This document shows positions 1 through 6,390 of a DNA stretch of 9,590 bases, in pieces (position 1 is the first letter of the stretch; the number at the start of each line of letters is the position of its first letter). The notes beneath the pieces were generated by a model. It saw only the letters and a program-made list of their open reading frames with translations. It was not told the origin of the DNA and did no database searches. A program made the translations under genes and the position numbers. The DNA lies in NCBI GenBank assembly GCA_964405665.1, contig CAYOOT010000091.1, positions 1 through 9,590 on the forward strand. Reading direction: 5' to 3'. This DNA is from CAYOOT01 sp964405665. Its GTDB lineage: Bacteria > Bdellovibrionota_C > UBA2361 > SZUA-149 > CAZDWZ01.

Positions 1-22
1 GGACTATAGAATTTAGACTATC

Positions 23-64
23 GGCCAAGGCCAAGACCAGGACAGAGGCTGAGACTGAGAACAG
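23..64. repeat. degenerate hexanucleotide tandem repeat, about 7 units
   Basis: Read in steps of six from position 23, the units are GGCCAA, GGCCAA, GACCAG, GACAGA, GGCTGA, GACTGA and GAACAG. The rough consensus is G-R-C-Y-R-A. The tract is GC-rich and purine-rich against an AT-rich background. It lies just downstream of the stop codon of the CNNM-type gene, and it may continue to the left of the window. Its period is a multiple of three, so it could be the decayed end of a low-complexity coding repeat, but I see no open gene in it. The role is unknown. Confidence 0.6.
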
Positions 65-98
65 GGAAATTGGTACTTGTGGGTATACTGCCCCCACA

Positions 99-1127
99 TT
101 ATCTCTTCCTCTTATTACTAATACTTCTCGCATAAGATCTAAGATCACTAATCAAATCCGACTCGTCCAAAATCTCTCTGCCCACTATTTCTTCGATAAT
201 ATCTTCCAGCGTCACGATACCGGCAAAACCGCCATGCTCATCGACAACTGAACAAATGTGCTCACGTTTTTCAAATATTTCCAGAAGTAATTTATCCGCA
301 CGAATTAAATCTGACACTGTCGTTAAGGGACGAGAAATGTCTTTTAAAGTAAGATCCATTTGATCTCGGACAATTGCTCGAAAAACATCTTTTTGCAAAA
401 CATATCTTTCTACGCGATCTGGTTCCTCCTGGGGAAATATTGGCACACGGGAATGGTTCCAACTAAGAATTGCTTCTTTAATACTTCCAATTTTTGTATC
501 ATCTGCTAAACGGAAAACAACAACGCGAGGAGTCAAAATATCTTTTACCAAGCGCCTGTCTAAACCAATAATATTTTTAATGACCGAACCTTCTAAACGA
601 TCTAAAACTCCTTCTTCAGAACCGATAGTAGCCAGAGATAATACTTCCGCAATTGAGATACTGGGCTCTTCACTATCATGACCAACAAATTTTGCCAGTT
701 GTTCTGAAATAACAATAAATGGATAAAATACTTTGATTAAAAAACTTAAAAACGGTGTAAAAACAAGCGAAAGAGTTCGGCAATAAACCACTCCTAATTC
801 TTTAGGCGGAATTTCTGCAATATAAAGCAGCAGCAAAGTAAAAATGATGGAAAAAATAACAACATAGTCTTGAGTAAAAGACTGAGCAACCAATCCGCCG
901 CCAACAGCAGCACCGACAGTGTGCGAAATTGTATTCAATAAAAGAATAGCAGCTATTGGTTGTCTGATATCATCTTTGTAAAGCAATAATTTTTGAGCTC
1001 GCTTAGAACCGCTATCGGCAAGGTGCTTTACATGATGATAGGGCACCGTTAAAAGTGCGGCCTCCATCATTGAACATAAAAAAGAAAGAGCTAGAGAAAG
1101 AACCGTTATTACTATTAGTAAGAACAT
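99..1127 (-). CDS. CNNM/DUF21-type membrane protein with paired CBS domains
   Basis: This is a 342-residue inner-membrane protein. Residues 1-150 form a DUF21/CNNM transmembrane domain with hydrophobic spans at about 2-25, 55-80, 88-106 and 117-140. It has the family's small-residue motifs EAALLTV (22-28) and NTISHTVGAAVGGG (65-78), and AEIPPKELG (104-112) in place of the more usual GEIxPK. Residues about 197-320 form a tandem CBS pair (TPR at 199-201; VVDEHGGFAGIVTLEDIIEE at 294-313), which in this family binds adenine nucleotides. The C-terminal CorC/HlyC domain of longer relatives is absent. Relatives are implicated in Mg2+ or Na+/Mg2+ movement; the substrate here is inferred only. The ATG start opens directly into the first membrane span. 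The upstream neighbour is infA, 108 nt away, so the gene may be read from the infA transcript or its own promoter. Older annotations call such proteins hemolysins, which is misleading. Confidence 0.9.
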   Translation of the reverse strand: MFLLIVITVLSLALSFLCSMMEAALLTVPYHHVKHLADSGSKRAQKLLLYKDDIRQPIAAILLLNTISHTVGAAVGGGLVAQSFTQDYVVIFSIIFTLLLLYIAEIPPKELGVVYCRTLSLVFTPFLSFLIKVFYPFIVISEQLAKFVGHDSEEPSISIAEVLSLATIGSEEGVLDRLEGSVIKNIIGLDRRLVKDILTPRVVVFRLADDTKIGSIKEAILSWNHSRVPIFPQEEPDRVERYVLQKDVFRAIVRDQMDLTLKDISRPLTTVSDLIRADKLLLEIFEKREHICSVVDEHGGFAGIVTLEDIIEEIVGREILDESDLISDLRSYARSISNKRKR

Positions 1128-1235
1128 TTGTTATCAACCTGTCTTCCTAATTTAATATTTTCGATCCCAGCTATGTATGAGTTTTCCATATGCTCAATTC
1201 CCATTTAAATTAAATAATCTAAGGGGAATCTGAAG

Positions 1236-1505
1236 TTAAGATGCATCTCCATTGGTACCTTCAGTAGAACCATCCGGCTTAGGAGGTTTGGTGAATCTTC
1301 TAACAATTCTGCCACGCTTTAAATCGTAAGGTGAAATTTGAATTCTTACATAATCTCCAGGCAACACACGAATATAATTTTTTCTTAACTTCCCTGCTAA
1401 GTAAGCAAGCAACTCATGTCCATTTTCACAGGCAACCCGAAAAGTGGTATCCGGGAAACATTCTTTAATGACTCCATTTAATTCTAAGTTATCTTCTTTT
1501 GCCAT
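1236..1505 (-). CDS. infA: translation initiation factor IF-1
   Basis: IF-1 is the small OB-fold protein that binds the ribosomal A site on the 30S subunit during initiation. From the ATG at 1505 the product begins MAKEDN and is 89 residues. Family hallmarks follow in order: FRVACENGHE (22-31), GKLRKNYIRVLPGD (38-51) and SPYDLKRGRIV (58-68). Typical bacterial IF-1 ends near residue 72. Here a tail of about 17 residues rich in Pro, Gly, Thr and Asp (FTKPPKPDGSTEGTNGDAS) is added. A TTG at 1517 would add MYFS, but the AGGAG site is only 3 nt from that TTG and 15 nt from the ATG. Neither spacing is ideal, and family conservation decides for the ATG. A promoter candidate lies directly upstream. 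Confidence 0.95.
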   Translation of the reverse strand: MAKEDNLELNGVIKECFPDTTFRVACENGHELLAYLAGKLRKNYIRVLPGDYVRIQISPYDLKRGRIVRRFTKPPKPDGSTEGTNGDAS

Positions 1506-1520
1506 ACTAAAATACAAATT

Positions 1521-1525
1521 CTCCT
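1521..1525 (-). promoter_or_regulatory. Shine-Dalgarno AGGAG of infA with unusual spacing
   Basis: AGGAG on the minus strand is the only good ribosome site before infA. It is 15 nt from the conserved ATG (1505) and 3 nt from the alternative TTG (1517). The long spacer to the ATG is AT-rich and could be shortened by local folding; this is inference. Confidence 0.6.
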
Positions 1526-1536
1526 ATTAAGCATAG

Positions 1537-1565
1537 GTTTTATCGAGATTATTCGGGGATGTCAA
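1537..1565 (-). promoter_or_regulatory. candidate sigma-70 promoter for infA
   Basis: On the minus strand a perfect -35 TTGACA (1565-1560) is followed by exactly 17 nt and then TAAAAC (1542-1537), which matches the -10 consensus at 4 of 6 positions. A start site near 1530 would give a leader of about 25 nt containing the AGGAG ribosome site. The promoter sits in the short gap between the small Arg-rich gene and infA, so infA can be expressed apart from the genes upstream. Confidence 0.55.
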
Positions 1566-1570
1566 TAAGC

Positions 1571-1912
1571 TTATTCTTCAGCTTTATCTAAAAGATTTTC
1601 TGCAGCCTTGGGAACTAAATGCTTGGAGCTCATTTCTTTTTTTTTAATATCTTCAAAATTATCTTGTTCTCTAGCTGAAGATATCCCTCTTCTTTGCAAT
1701 GGGCGATCGTTTCTTCTATCGTTATTATAACGTGGGGCATTACGATTATTTCTTCTGCCAAAACGACCGGAACCATTGCCTTCGCCATCGCTATAATGCC
1801 GTCGCTCTCTTGGTCCGCCGGTATTATCATTGCCATAGGTGCTGCTGGTAAAACTATGAGCAGTAAGGGCAATATATCCTCCCTGATTATTATAAGATCT
1901 GCGTTCGTTCAT
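1571..1912 (-). CDS. small Arg/Asn/Gly-rich low-complexity protein, unknown function
   Basis: I recognise no family for this 113-residue protein. The ATG at 1912 has an AAGGA ribosome site 5 nt upstream. Residues 1-80 are polar, basic and probably disordered, rich in Arg, Asn, Gly, Ser and Tyr, with RG/RN patches such as GRFGRRNNRN (49-58) and RYNNDRRNDRP (61-71). The last 30 residues (FEDIKKKEMSSKHLVPKAAENLLDKAEE region) are charged and could form a helix. The composition resembles RNA-binding RGG/RN-type tails, and the gene sits between accA and infA, so a role in RNA or ribosome biology is conceivable but unproven. Two other open frames cross the same bases (minus 1630-1872, plus 1694-1927). 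This frame is preferred for its ribosome site, its fit between neighbours and its conserved strand direction. Confidence 0.65.
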   Translation of the reverse strand: MNERRSYNNQGGYIALTAHSFTSSTYGNDNTGGPRERRHYSDGEGNGSGRFGRRNNRNAPRYNNDRRNDRPLQRRGISSAREQDNFEDIKKKEMSSKHLVPKAAENLLDKAEE

Positions 1913-1959
1913 ATTTTCCTTAATTAATAAAATTAAACTTTATAAAAGACTTTCCTTCA

Positions 1960-2925
1960 TTACTGCGATACAGGACCGATATTTCTAAATTTCTTATACC
2001 GTCTTTCCATTAACTCATTCATTTCTGAAGAAGTAATTTCATTCAAATGCCTGGCAATGGCCGCCCCAAGAAGTTCAGCTGCCAAATCCGGATCCCGATG
2101 TGCTCCTCCTAAAGGTTCTTTCACCACTTCATCGATGATTCCAGTTTCCGCTAAGGACTTTGCTGTTAATTTTAAAGACTCTGCGGCAACCTTGGCATAT
2201 TCTGCTGTGCTTTCTCCGTCACTTTTACCCCACAAAATTGCCGCACAGCCCTCTGCAGAGATCACAGAATAAGTAGAATTCTCTAGCATTAAAAGTCTGT
2301 CACAAATTCCCAGAGCTAAGGCTCCGCCACTTCCGCCTTCTCCAATTACCACAGCAAGTATCGGGGTTCTTAAGCCACAGAGTACATAAAGATTTCTTGC
2401 AATTGATTCAGCTTGTCCTCGCTCTTCCGCTTCCAACCCAGGAAATGCTCCAGGAGTATCAATTAACAAAAGTAGGGGTATTTTGAATTTTTCTGCCAAA
2501 CGAAAAATTCGCTGCGCCTTACGATTTCCTTCCGGTCTGCTCATTCCAAAATTTCTTTGAATTCTTTCTTGAGTAGTTCTTCCTCTTTGATGACCAACAA
2601 CAAGCAGGGGCTTACCATGGAAACGACCCATTCCTGTCACTATTGCCGGATCATCTCCAAAAAGCCGATCCCCTTTTAATTCAACAAAATCTGTAAGCAA
2701 TTTTCTGATATAGTCTAAGGTAAATGGTCTTTCTGAGTGCCGAGAAAGCAAAACTCTTTGATAAGCAGTTAGGCTCCCATAAACATCTGCTCGCACTTTT
2801 TCCAGCTTTTTTTCAAGTTTTTCAACTTCGAAAGCCTTAGTACGATCGCCTGCTTCAACCAAAGAACGAAGTCTAATCAGTTCGTTTTCAATCTCCAATA
2901 CCGGCCGTTCAAAATCATCAACCAT
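1960..2925 (-). CDS. accA: acetyl-CoA carboxylase carboxyltransferase subunit alpha
   Basis: AccA pairs with AccD (not in this window) to transfer the carboxyl group from carboxybiotin to acetyl-CoA, making malonyl-CoA for fatty-acid synthesis in the cytoplasm. The 321-residue length is normal. After an N-terminal helical region beginning FERPVLEIENEL (5-16), conserved blocks follow in order: FVELKGDRLFGDDPAIVTG (80-98), GHQRGRTTQERIQRNFGM (111-128), IDTPGAFPGLEAEERGQ (155-171) and GEGGSGGALALG (196-207). The C-terminal signature RRYKKFRNIG lies at 308-317. The start is the ATG at 2925, which fits the family's usual N-terminus, although no clear Shine-Dalgarno site is visible. It lies 76 nt downstream of miaA, so it could belong to the mutL-miaA transcript or have its own start. 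Confidence 0.98.
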   Translation of the reverse strand: MVDDFERPVLEIENELIRLRSLVEAGDRTKAFEVEKLEKKLEKVRADVYGSLTAYQRVLLSRHSERPFTLDYIRKLLTDFVELKGDRLFGDDPAIVTGMGRFHGKPLLVVGHQRGRTTQERIQRNFGMSRPEGNRKAQRIFRLAEKFKIPLLLLIDTPGAFPGLEAEERGQAESIARNLYVLCGLRTPILAVVIGEGGSGGALALGICDRLLMLENSTYSVISAEGCAAILWGKSDGESTAEYAKVAAESLKLTAKSLAETGIIDEVVKEPLGGAHRDPDLAAELLGAAIARHLNEITSSEMNELMERRYKKFRNIGPVSQ

Positions 2926-3001
2926 GTGGTTATATCAGTTAATTTTTTTAAAAAATAAATTGTGAATTAAGCTAAACTAATTCGCTTACACATCAAAAGT
3001 A

Positions 3002-4027
3002 TCACTGTAAAGTATTCAATACAAAGTTCACAGGAAGAAACCAAACTAAATTATCGCAGTAAGTGGTTTCTTGCGAAAGATATCGGGAGATAATATCAAA
3101 AATCTCGGATTTCGGCAACAGTTGATTACTAGGCTTAATTAATGCATTTTTTAGCTGGATTTCTTGCCAGGAAAGTTTAGCCGGCTCGTTTCTCCACCAA
3201 GTATATTGCCTCTTTGCAAAATTCCTAGTTTCTTGTTGAATACTCTGCAGCATTTCTTGATAATTTAATTCCCCCGAAAGATGAGCAAGAACTTGCTTAT
3301 AACCAATAGATTTAAAAGGTTTTACAGTGGAAGAATACTTTTCTTTTAAAATTCGAACTTCTTCAATCAAGCCACTGGCCAACATTTCTTGAACACGCAA
3401 ATTGATATTTTGATATAATTGCTCTCTTTCCGGTAAAAGACAAATTACCAACGCCCGGTAATTATTATTTTGATAACTATGATTTTCTTGCAATTCTTTT
3501 AAGGATTTTCCCGTGGAAAGCTTGACTAATAAAGCCCTTCTAATTCTCTGCAGATCATTACTTTTCAGGCTCTCGGCGGTATGAGAATCGATTTCCTTCA
3601 ACCAAGAATATAATTTTTGTGAGAGATCCTTTAATCCGAATTCAATTTCTTTTTGCTTAAGACTTTCTTCCGCCTCAATATTTATTTTTTCGGTTGTCAC
3701 CAAGCCATGCAACAAAGAACGAATATATAAACCTGTTCCTCCGGTAATTACACAATCGCCTAAAGATAAAATTTTTTCTTGGGCAGCTTTAATAAAACTT
3801 GCCGCGTCATAATTTGTTTGAGGACTGACAAAGGAAAGTAAATGATGTTTCACTTCCAATAATTGATCTTTTTCCGGTTTTGCTGCGCCAATATTAAAAT
3901 CCTGATAAACCTGAACTGAATCGGCATTGATTATTTCTAAATTAAATTTTTTAGCGACTTCAATTGCTAAAGAAGTTTTGCCGCTGGCTGTCGGCCCAGT
4001 TACTACAATCAACGATCTCTCGCTCAT
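3002..4027 (-). CDS. miaA: tRNA dimethylallyltransferase
   Basis: MiaA transfers a dimethylallyl group from DMAPP to N6 of A37 next to the anticodon in tRNAs that read UNN codons, which helps codon reading. The protein has 341 residues, somewhat longer than the usual 300-320, with the excess in a C-terminal tail of about 35 residues after the KRQYTWWRNE block. Visible motifs are the P-loop GPTASGKT (11-18), NADSVQVYQ (34-42) with the catalytic-base Asp and the DSxQVY signature, NIGAAKP (45-51), and GGTGLYIRSL (96-105). The ATG at 4027 overlaps the mutL TGA stop by 4 nt (ATGA). The two genes are therefore probably co-transcribed and translationally coupled; mutL-miaA adjacency is common in bacteria. 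It has no strong Shine-Dalgarno site of its own, which fits coupling. Confidence 0.97.
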   Translation of the reverse strand: MSERSLIVVTGPTASGKTSLAIEVAKKFNLEIINADSVQVYQDFNIGAAKPEKDQLLEVKHHLLSFVSPQTNYDAASFIKAAQEKILSLGDCVITGGTGLYIRSLLHGLVTTEKINIEAEESLKQKEIEFGLKDLSQKLYSWLKEIDSHTAESLKSNDLQRIRRALLVKLSTGKSLKELQENHSYQNNNYRALVICLLPEREQLYQNINLRVQEMLASGLIEEVRILKEKYSSTVKPFKSIGYKQVLAHLSGELNYQEMLQSIQQETRNFAKRQYTWWRNEPAKLSWQEIQLKNALIKPSNQLLPKSEIFDIISRYLSQETTYCDNLVWFLPVNFVLNTLQ

Positions 4028-5823
4028 TCTCTACGACCAAAAAGAGTTTCTAGCTCTGCTTCTTTAAGAAATTTTATCACCGGCCTGCCATGCGGGCAAA
4101 AACCGGAGTTTTCGGCATTTTGCAAGGAATCCAAGAGCTCATAAACTTCTTCTGCTTTTAATTCTTGTCCTCTTCTTACTGAGCCATGACAAGCCATTCG
4201 GGCAATAATTGTATCCAAATGTTTTTCCAGAAAATTTTTCCAGTCGGCCCAAACAGGCAAGGCAAAAAGTTCAGAAAATATTTTTTGTGCAGAAGTATTG
4301 GAAAGAAGCACTGGCATTGCCCGCACTAATGCCGAATTTTCAGAAATCAAATCAGTTTCAAAACCAAGTTTTTCTAAAGGTTTTTGGAAATGTTCAAAAT
4401 TAGAAATCATTTCATAGGGTAGGGTGATCACTTCGGGGATTAAGAGCATTTGCGAATGCAATTTGCCGCCAACTAATTGAGATTTTAGTTTATAAAACAT
4501 CACTCGTTCGTGCGCCGCATGCATATCTAAAATAGCAACTAAACCATTTCCCTCTAAAATTAGATAACAACTAAAAACCTGCCCCACAAAACGCATTCTA
4601 AGTAGCGTATCCTTAGGAAGAAAGTTAAAATCCTGGGGAATTGCCAGCTCTTCTTTAGAAATGTTGTTTGTAAATTCAAAAGTTACTTGGGATGACTCTG
4701 CATCCTCTGAAGTCTTTCTTGAAATAATTTCATTTTGTTCAAGACCCTGAACAACGCTGGCATCTTCCAAGCTGGCGTTTGCTGGAAAAATTGTTTGCTT
4801 TAAGCCATTTTGGATTGTTTTTAAAATCAAAGAGTAAATAATTTCTGGTCGACGAAAGCGCACTTCTGCTTTTTGCGGGTGAACATTAATATCCAGATCT
4901 TCTGCCGGTAGTTCCAAAGAAAGTACTCCGGAAGGATATTTTCCTGGCCTTAAAAAATTTCCATAACCATCACGAATCGCCTTAAACAAGAGCTTATCGC
5001 GAACAATTCTTCGATTAACTAAGATCCTAAGAGATCCGGCATTAGCCACAGCTTCTATCGGGGAACATAAAATCGCTCGAATACTGAATTCGCCGGTAGC
5101 TGTTAATTGCTCGCCACTGCATTCAATCGGATTGAGTCCGGCAAGTTTTAATTCTCTTGCTCTTTTGGATAAGTCTAATTTTGAATTATAAGAAAAACTT
5201 TCTTGACCGTCTTTAAATAATTTCCATTTGATCTGGGGATAGGCCAAAGAAAAATCAACCAGCAAAGATTTAATTAAGTTTGCTTCAGTATTTTCAGAAC
5301 GTAAGAATTTTTTTCTTGCCGGAACATTATAAAAAATCGAGCGCACTTCAATTCTTGTTCCTGGAGGAAAAGAACCATCAATAATATTTCTAATTTCCCC
5401 GCCTTCAATAACTATTTGCACCCCGGCATTTTGATCTCCGAAACTAGAACATGTTGAAAGCTTAAATTTAGAAACAGAGGCAATAGAAGGGATCGCTTCG
5501 CCTCGAAAACCATGGGTGGCAATATTAAGCAGATCCTCTGTTTTATTGATCTTGGAAGTTCCAAAACGTTGAATGGCCAAGAAAGCATTTTCTCTGCTCA
5601 TCCCACAACCATCATCTACAACTTCAATGCAACTCTGGCCACCATTGTGAATAGCTACAGTAATTGCAGTCGCTCCGGCATCAATAGAATTTTCTACAAG
5701 CTCTTTCACTACGGAAACTGGTCGCTCTACCACTTCCCCGGCAGCAATTTGGTTGACTACTAAATCATCAAGGATTTTAACTTCCGGTTCAGAGACTTGC
5801 TTGGCAAGAGTATTACTTTGCAC
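4024..5823 (-). CDS. mutL: DNA mismatch repair protein MutL
   Basis: MutL is the GHKL-ATPase that links mismatch recognition by MutS to strand incision and removal. The GTG start at 5823 is supported by AGGAG 5 nt upstream. N-terminal ATPase motifs are intact: NQIAAGEVVERP (24-35), KELVENSIDAGA (40-51) with Glu41 and Asn45, DDGCGM (70-75), RFGTSKI (86-92) and THGFRGEAIPSI (103-114). A variable linker spans about 345-405. The C-terminal dimerisation/endonuclease domain carries DMHAAHERVMFY (433-444), ACHGSVRRG (544-552), CPHGRP (576-581) and a final FGR (595-597). These are the motifs of nicking MutLs, so the protein probably is an endonuclease, unlike the E. coli type. The DQHA(X)2E(X)4E motif is altered, with Met for Gln and Tyr for the second Glu. 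The 599-residue length is normal. Confidence 0.97.
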   Translation of the reverse strand: MQSNTLAKQVSEPEVKILDDLVVNQIAAGEVVERPVSVVKELVENSIDAGATAITVAIHNGGQSCIEVVDDGCGMSRENAFLAIQRFGTSKINKTEDLLNIATHGFRGEAIPSIASVSKFKLSTCSSFGDQNAGVQIVIEGGEIRNIIDGSFPPGTRIEVRSIFYNVPARKKFLRSENTEANLIKSLLVDFSLAYPQIKWKLFKDGQESFSYNSKLDLSKRARELKLAGLNPIECSGEQLTATGEFSIRAILCSPIEAVANAGSLRILVNRRIVRDKLLFKAIRDGYGNFLRPGKYPSGVLSLELPAEDLDINVHPQKAEVRFRRPEIIYSLILKTIQNGLKQTIFPANASLEDASVVQGLEQNEIISRKTSEDAESSQVTFEFTNNISKEELAIPQDFNFLPKDTLLRMRFVGQVFSCYLILEGNGLVAILDMHAAHERVMFYKLKSQLVGGKLHSQMLLIPEVITLPYEMISNFEHFQKPLEKLGFETDLISENSALVRAMPVLLSNTSAQKIFSELFALPVWADWKNFLEKHLDTIIARMACHGSVRRGQELKAEEVYELLDSLQNAENSGFCPHGRPVIKFLKEAELETLFGRRE

Positions 5824-5828
5824 AAAAA

Positions 5829-5833
5829 CTCCT
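5829..5833 (-). promoter_or_regulatory. mutL Shine-Dalgarno overlapping the upstream stop codon
   Basis: AGGAG on the minus strand is followed by TTTTT and then GTG, which fixes the mutL start at 5823. The TAG stop of the upstream gene overlaps this site (TTAGGAG), so ribosomes ending on the first gene expose or occupy the mutL ribosome site. This fits translational coupling. Confidence 0.8.
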
Positions 5834-6299
5834 AATTTTTTGATTTTAAAACTTTATCAATAATATTACTTGTGGAAAATCCCTCGACCAATTGCAAAGA
5901 TAAAGTTTTCCCTCCATAACTATTGACAAAATCTGAACCAATTATTTGTTCCACTGACCAATCTCCTCCCTTAACTAAAATATCTGGTTTAATCTCTTTA
6001 ATTAAGTTTAGAGGATTATCCTCATTAAAAAACTCCACGAAATCAACCGCCTTGAGGGCAAGAAGCATTTCTTTTCTTTCCGCTTGAGAAATTATTGGTC
6101 TATTTTCTCCTTTCAGAGCTTTAATCGAAGAATCGCTATTTAAACCGACAATTAAGATATCACCCAAGGCCTTGGCTTGAGTCAAATAACGAATATGCCC
6201 AATATGTAGCAGATCAAAACAGCCATTGGTAAAAACTATTTGCTTTCCTTCTCTCTTTTTTTGAGAAATTTCCTTTAAAACGTTTTCTTTGTTATTCAT
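5832..6299 (-). CDS. rfaE2: D-glycero-beta-D-manno-heptose 1-phosphate adenylyltransferase (RfaE domain II type)
   Basis: This cytidylyltransferase-fold enzyme activates heptose 1-phosphate with a nucleoside triphosphate to give ADP-heptose (or another NDP-heptose) for the LPS inner core. From the ATG at 6299 the protein has 155 residues, the normal length for the stand-alone domain. Motifs are FTNGCFDLLHIGHIRYL (23-39, with the HxGH nucleotide-binding signature at 32-35), VGLNSD, ENRPI, DILVKGGDW and a C-terminal GFSTSNII. A TTG at 6317 could add six residues (MLRCQT), but they match nothing conserved in the family; neither start has a clear ribosome site. The sugar kinase half found in fused HldE is not present here and must be encoded elsewhere. 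It is the first gene of the rfaE2-mutL-miaA block. Confidence 0.92.
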   Translation of the reverse strand: MNNKENVLKEISQKKREGKQIVFTNGCFDLLHIGHIRYLTQAKALGDILIVGLNSDSSIKALKGENRPIISQAERKEMLLALKAVDFVEFFNEDNPLNLIKEIKPDILVKGGDWSVEQIIGSDFVNSYGGKTLSLQLVEGFSTSNIIDKVLKSKN

Positions 6300-6302
6300 T
6301 GT

Positions 6303-6331
6303 TTGACATCTAAGCAATCTGGAATTATTTT
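6303..6331 (+). promoter_or_regulatory. candidate sigma-70 promoter for the htrA-type gene
   Basis: A perfect -35 TTGACA (6303-6308) is followed by 17 nt and then TATTTT (6326-6331), which matches the -10 consensus at 4 of 6 positions. The predicted start near 6338 leaves a leader of about 50 nt before the ATG at 6391. The promoter sits in the 91-nt divergent gap and its -35 box lies immediately upstream of the rfaE2 ATG. Confidence 0.5.
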
Positions 6332-6341
6332 CAATTGATAA

Positions 6342-6379
6342 TTTTAGCTTTTATCGATGCTAAAAAATATATATTTTAG
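6342..6379 (+). promoter_or_regulatory. mutually exclusive AT-rich hairpins in the htrA leader
   Basis: Three matching elements lie in order: TTTTAGC (6342-6348), GCTAAAA (6359-6365) and TTTTAG (6374-6379). The middle element can pair with the first (7 bp, 10-nt loop) or with the third (6 bp, enclosing an ATATAT core), but not both. The last element ends 11 nt before the start codon. No Shine-Dalgarno site is obvious. A structure-based control of this stress-protease gene is an inference; pairing in such AT-rich DNA can also occur by chance. Confidence 0.35.
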
Positions 6380-6390
6380 TATACAGAATT

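Noticed and set aside
78..98. TGTGGG/CCCACA hairpin just downstream of the CNNM-type gene as an intrinsic terminator
   Set aside because: The stem is 6 bp with a 9-nt loop, but no T-run follows on the minus strand, so it does not meet the usual terminator pattern.
1197..1229. ATTCCC/GGGAAT inverted repeat between infA and the CNNM-type gene
   Set aside because: The stem is only 6 bp with a loop of over 20 nt and no T-run. It may be chance pairing in AT-rich DNA.
1694..1927. Plus-strand open frame across the small Arg-rich gene
   Set aside because: It is antisense to a better-supported frame, has no ribosome site or recognisable motif, and its hydrophobic translation is what the antisense of such codons gives.
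2057..2272. Plus-strand open frame inside accA
   Set aside because: It lies wholly antisense to a strongly conserved gene and shows no independent signal.
2964..2983. GAATTA/TAATTC stem in the miaA-accA gap as a terminator separating the two genes
   Set aside because: A 6-bp stem of mostly A-T pairs is too weak; the later T-run is not adjacent to the stem.
5512..5763. Plus-strand open frame inside mutL
   Set aside because: It is antisense to the conserved ATPase motifs of mutL, so its openness follows from the mutL codons.
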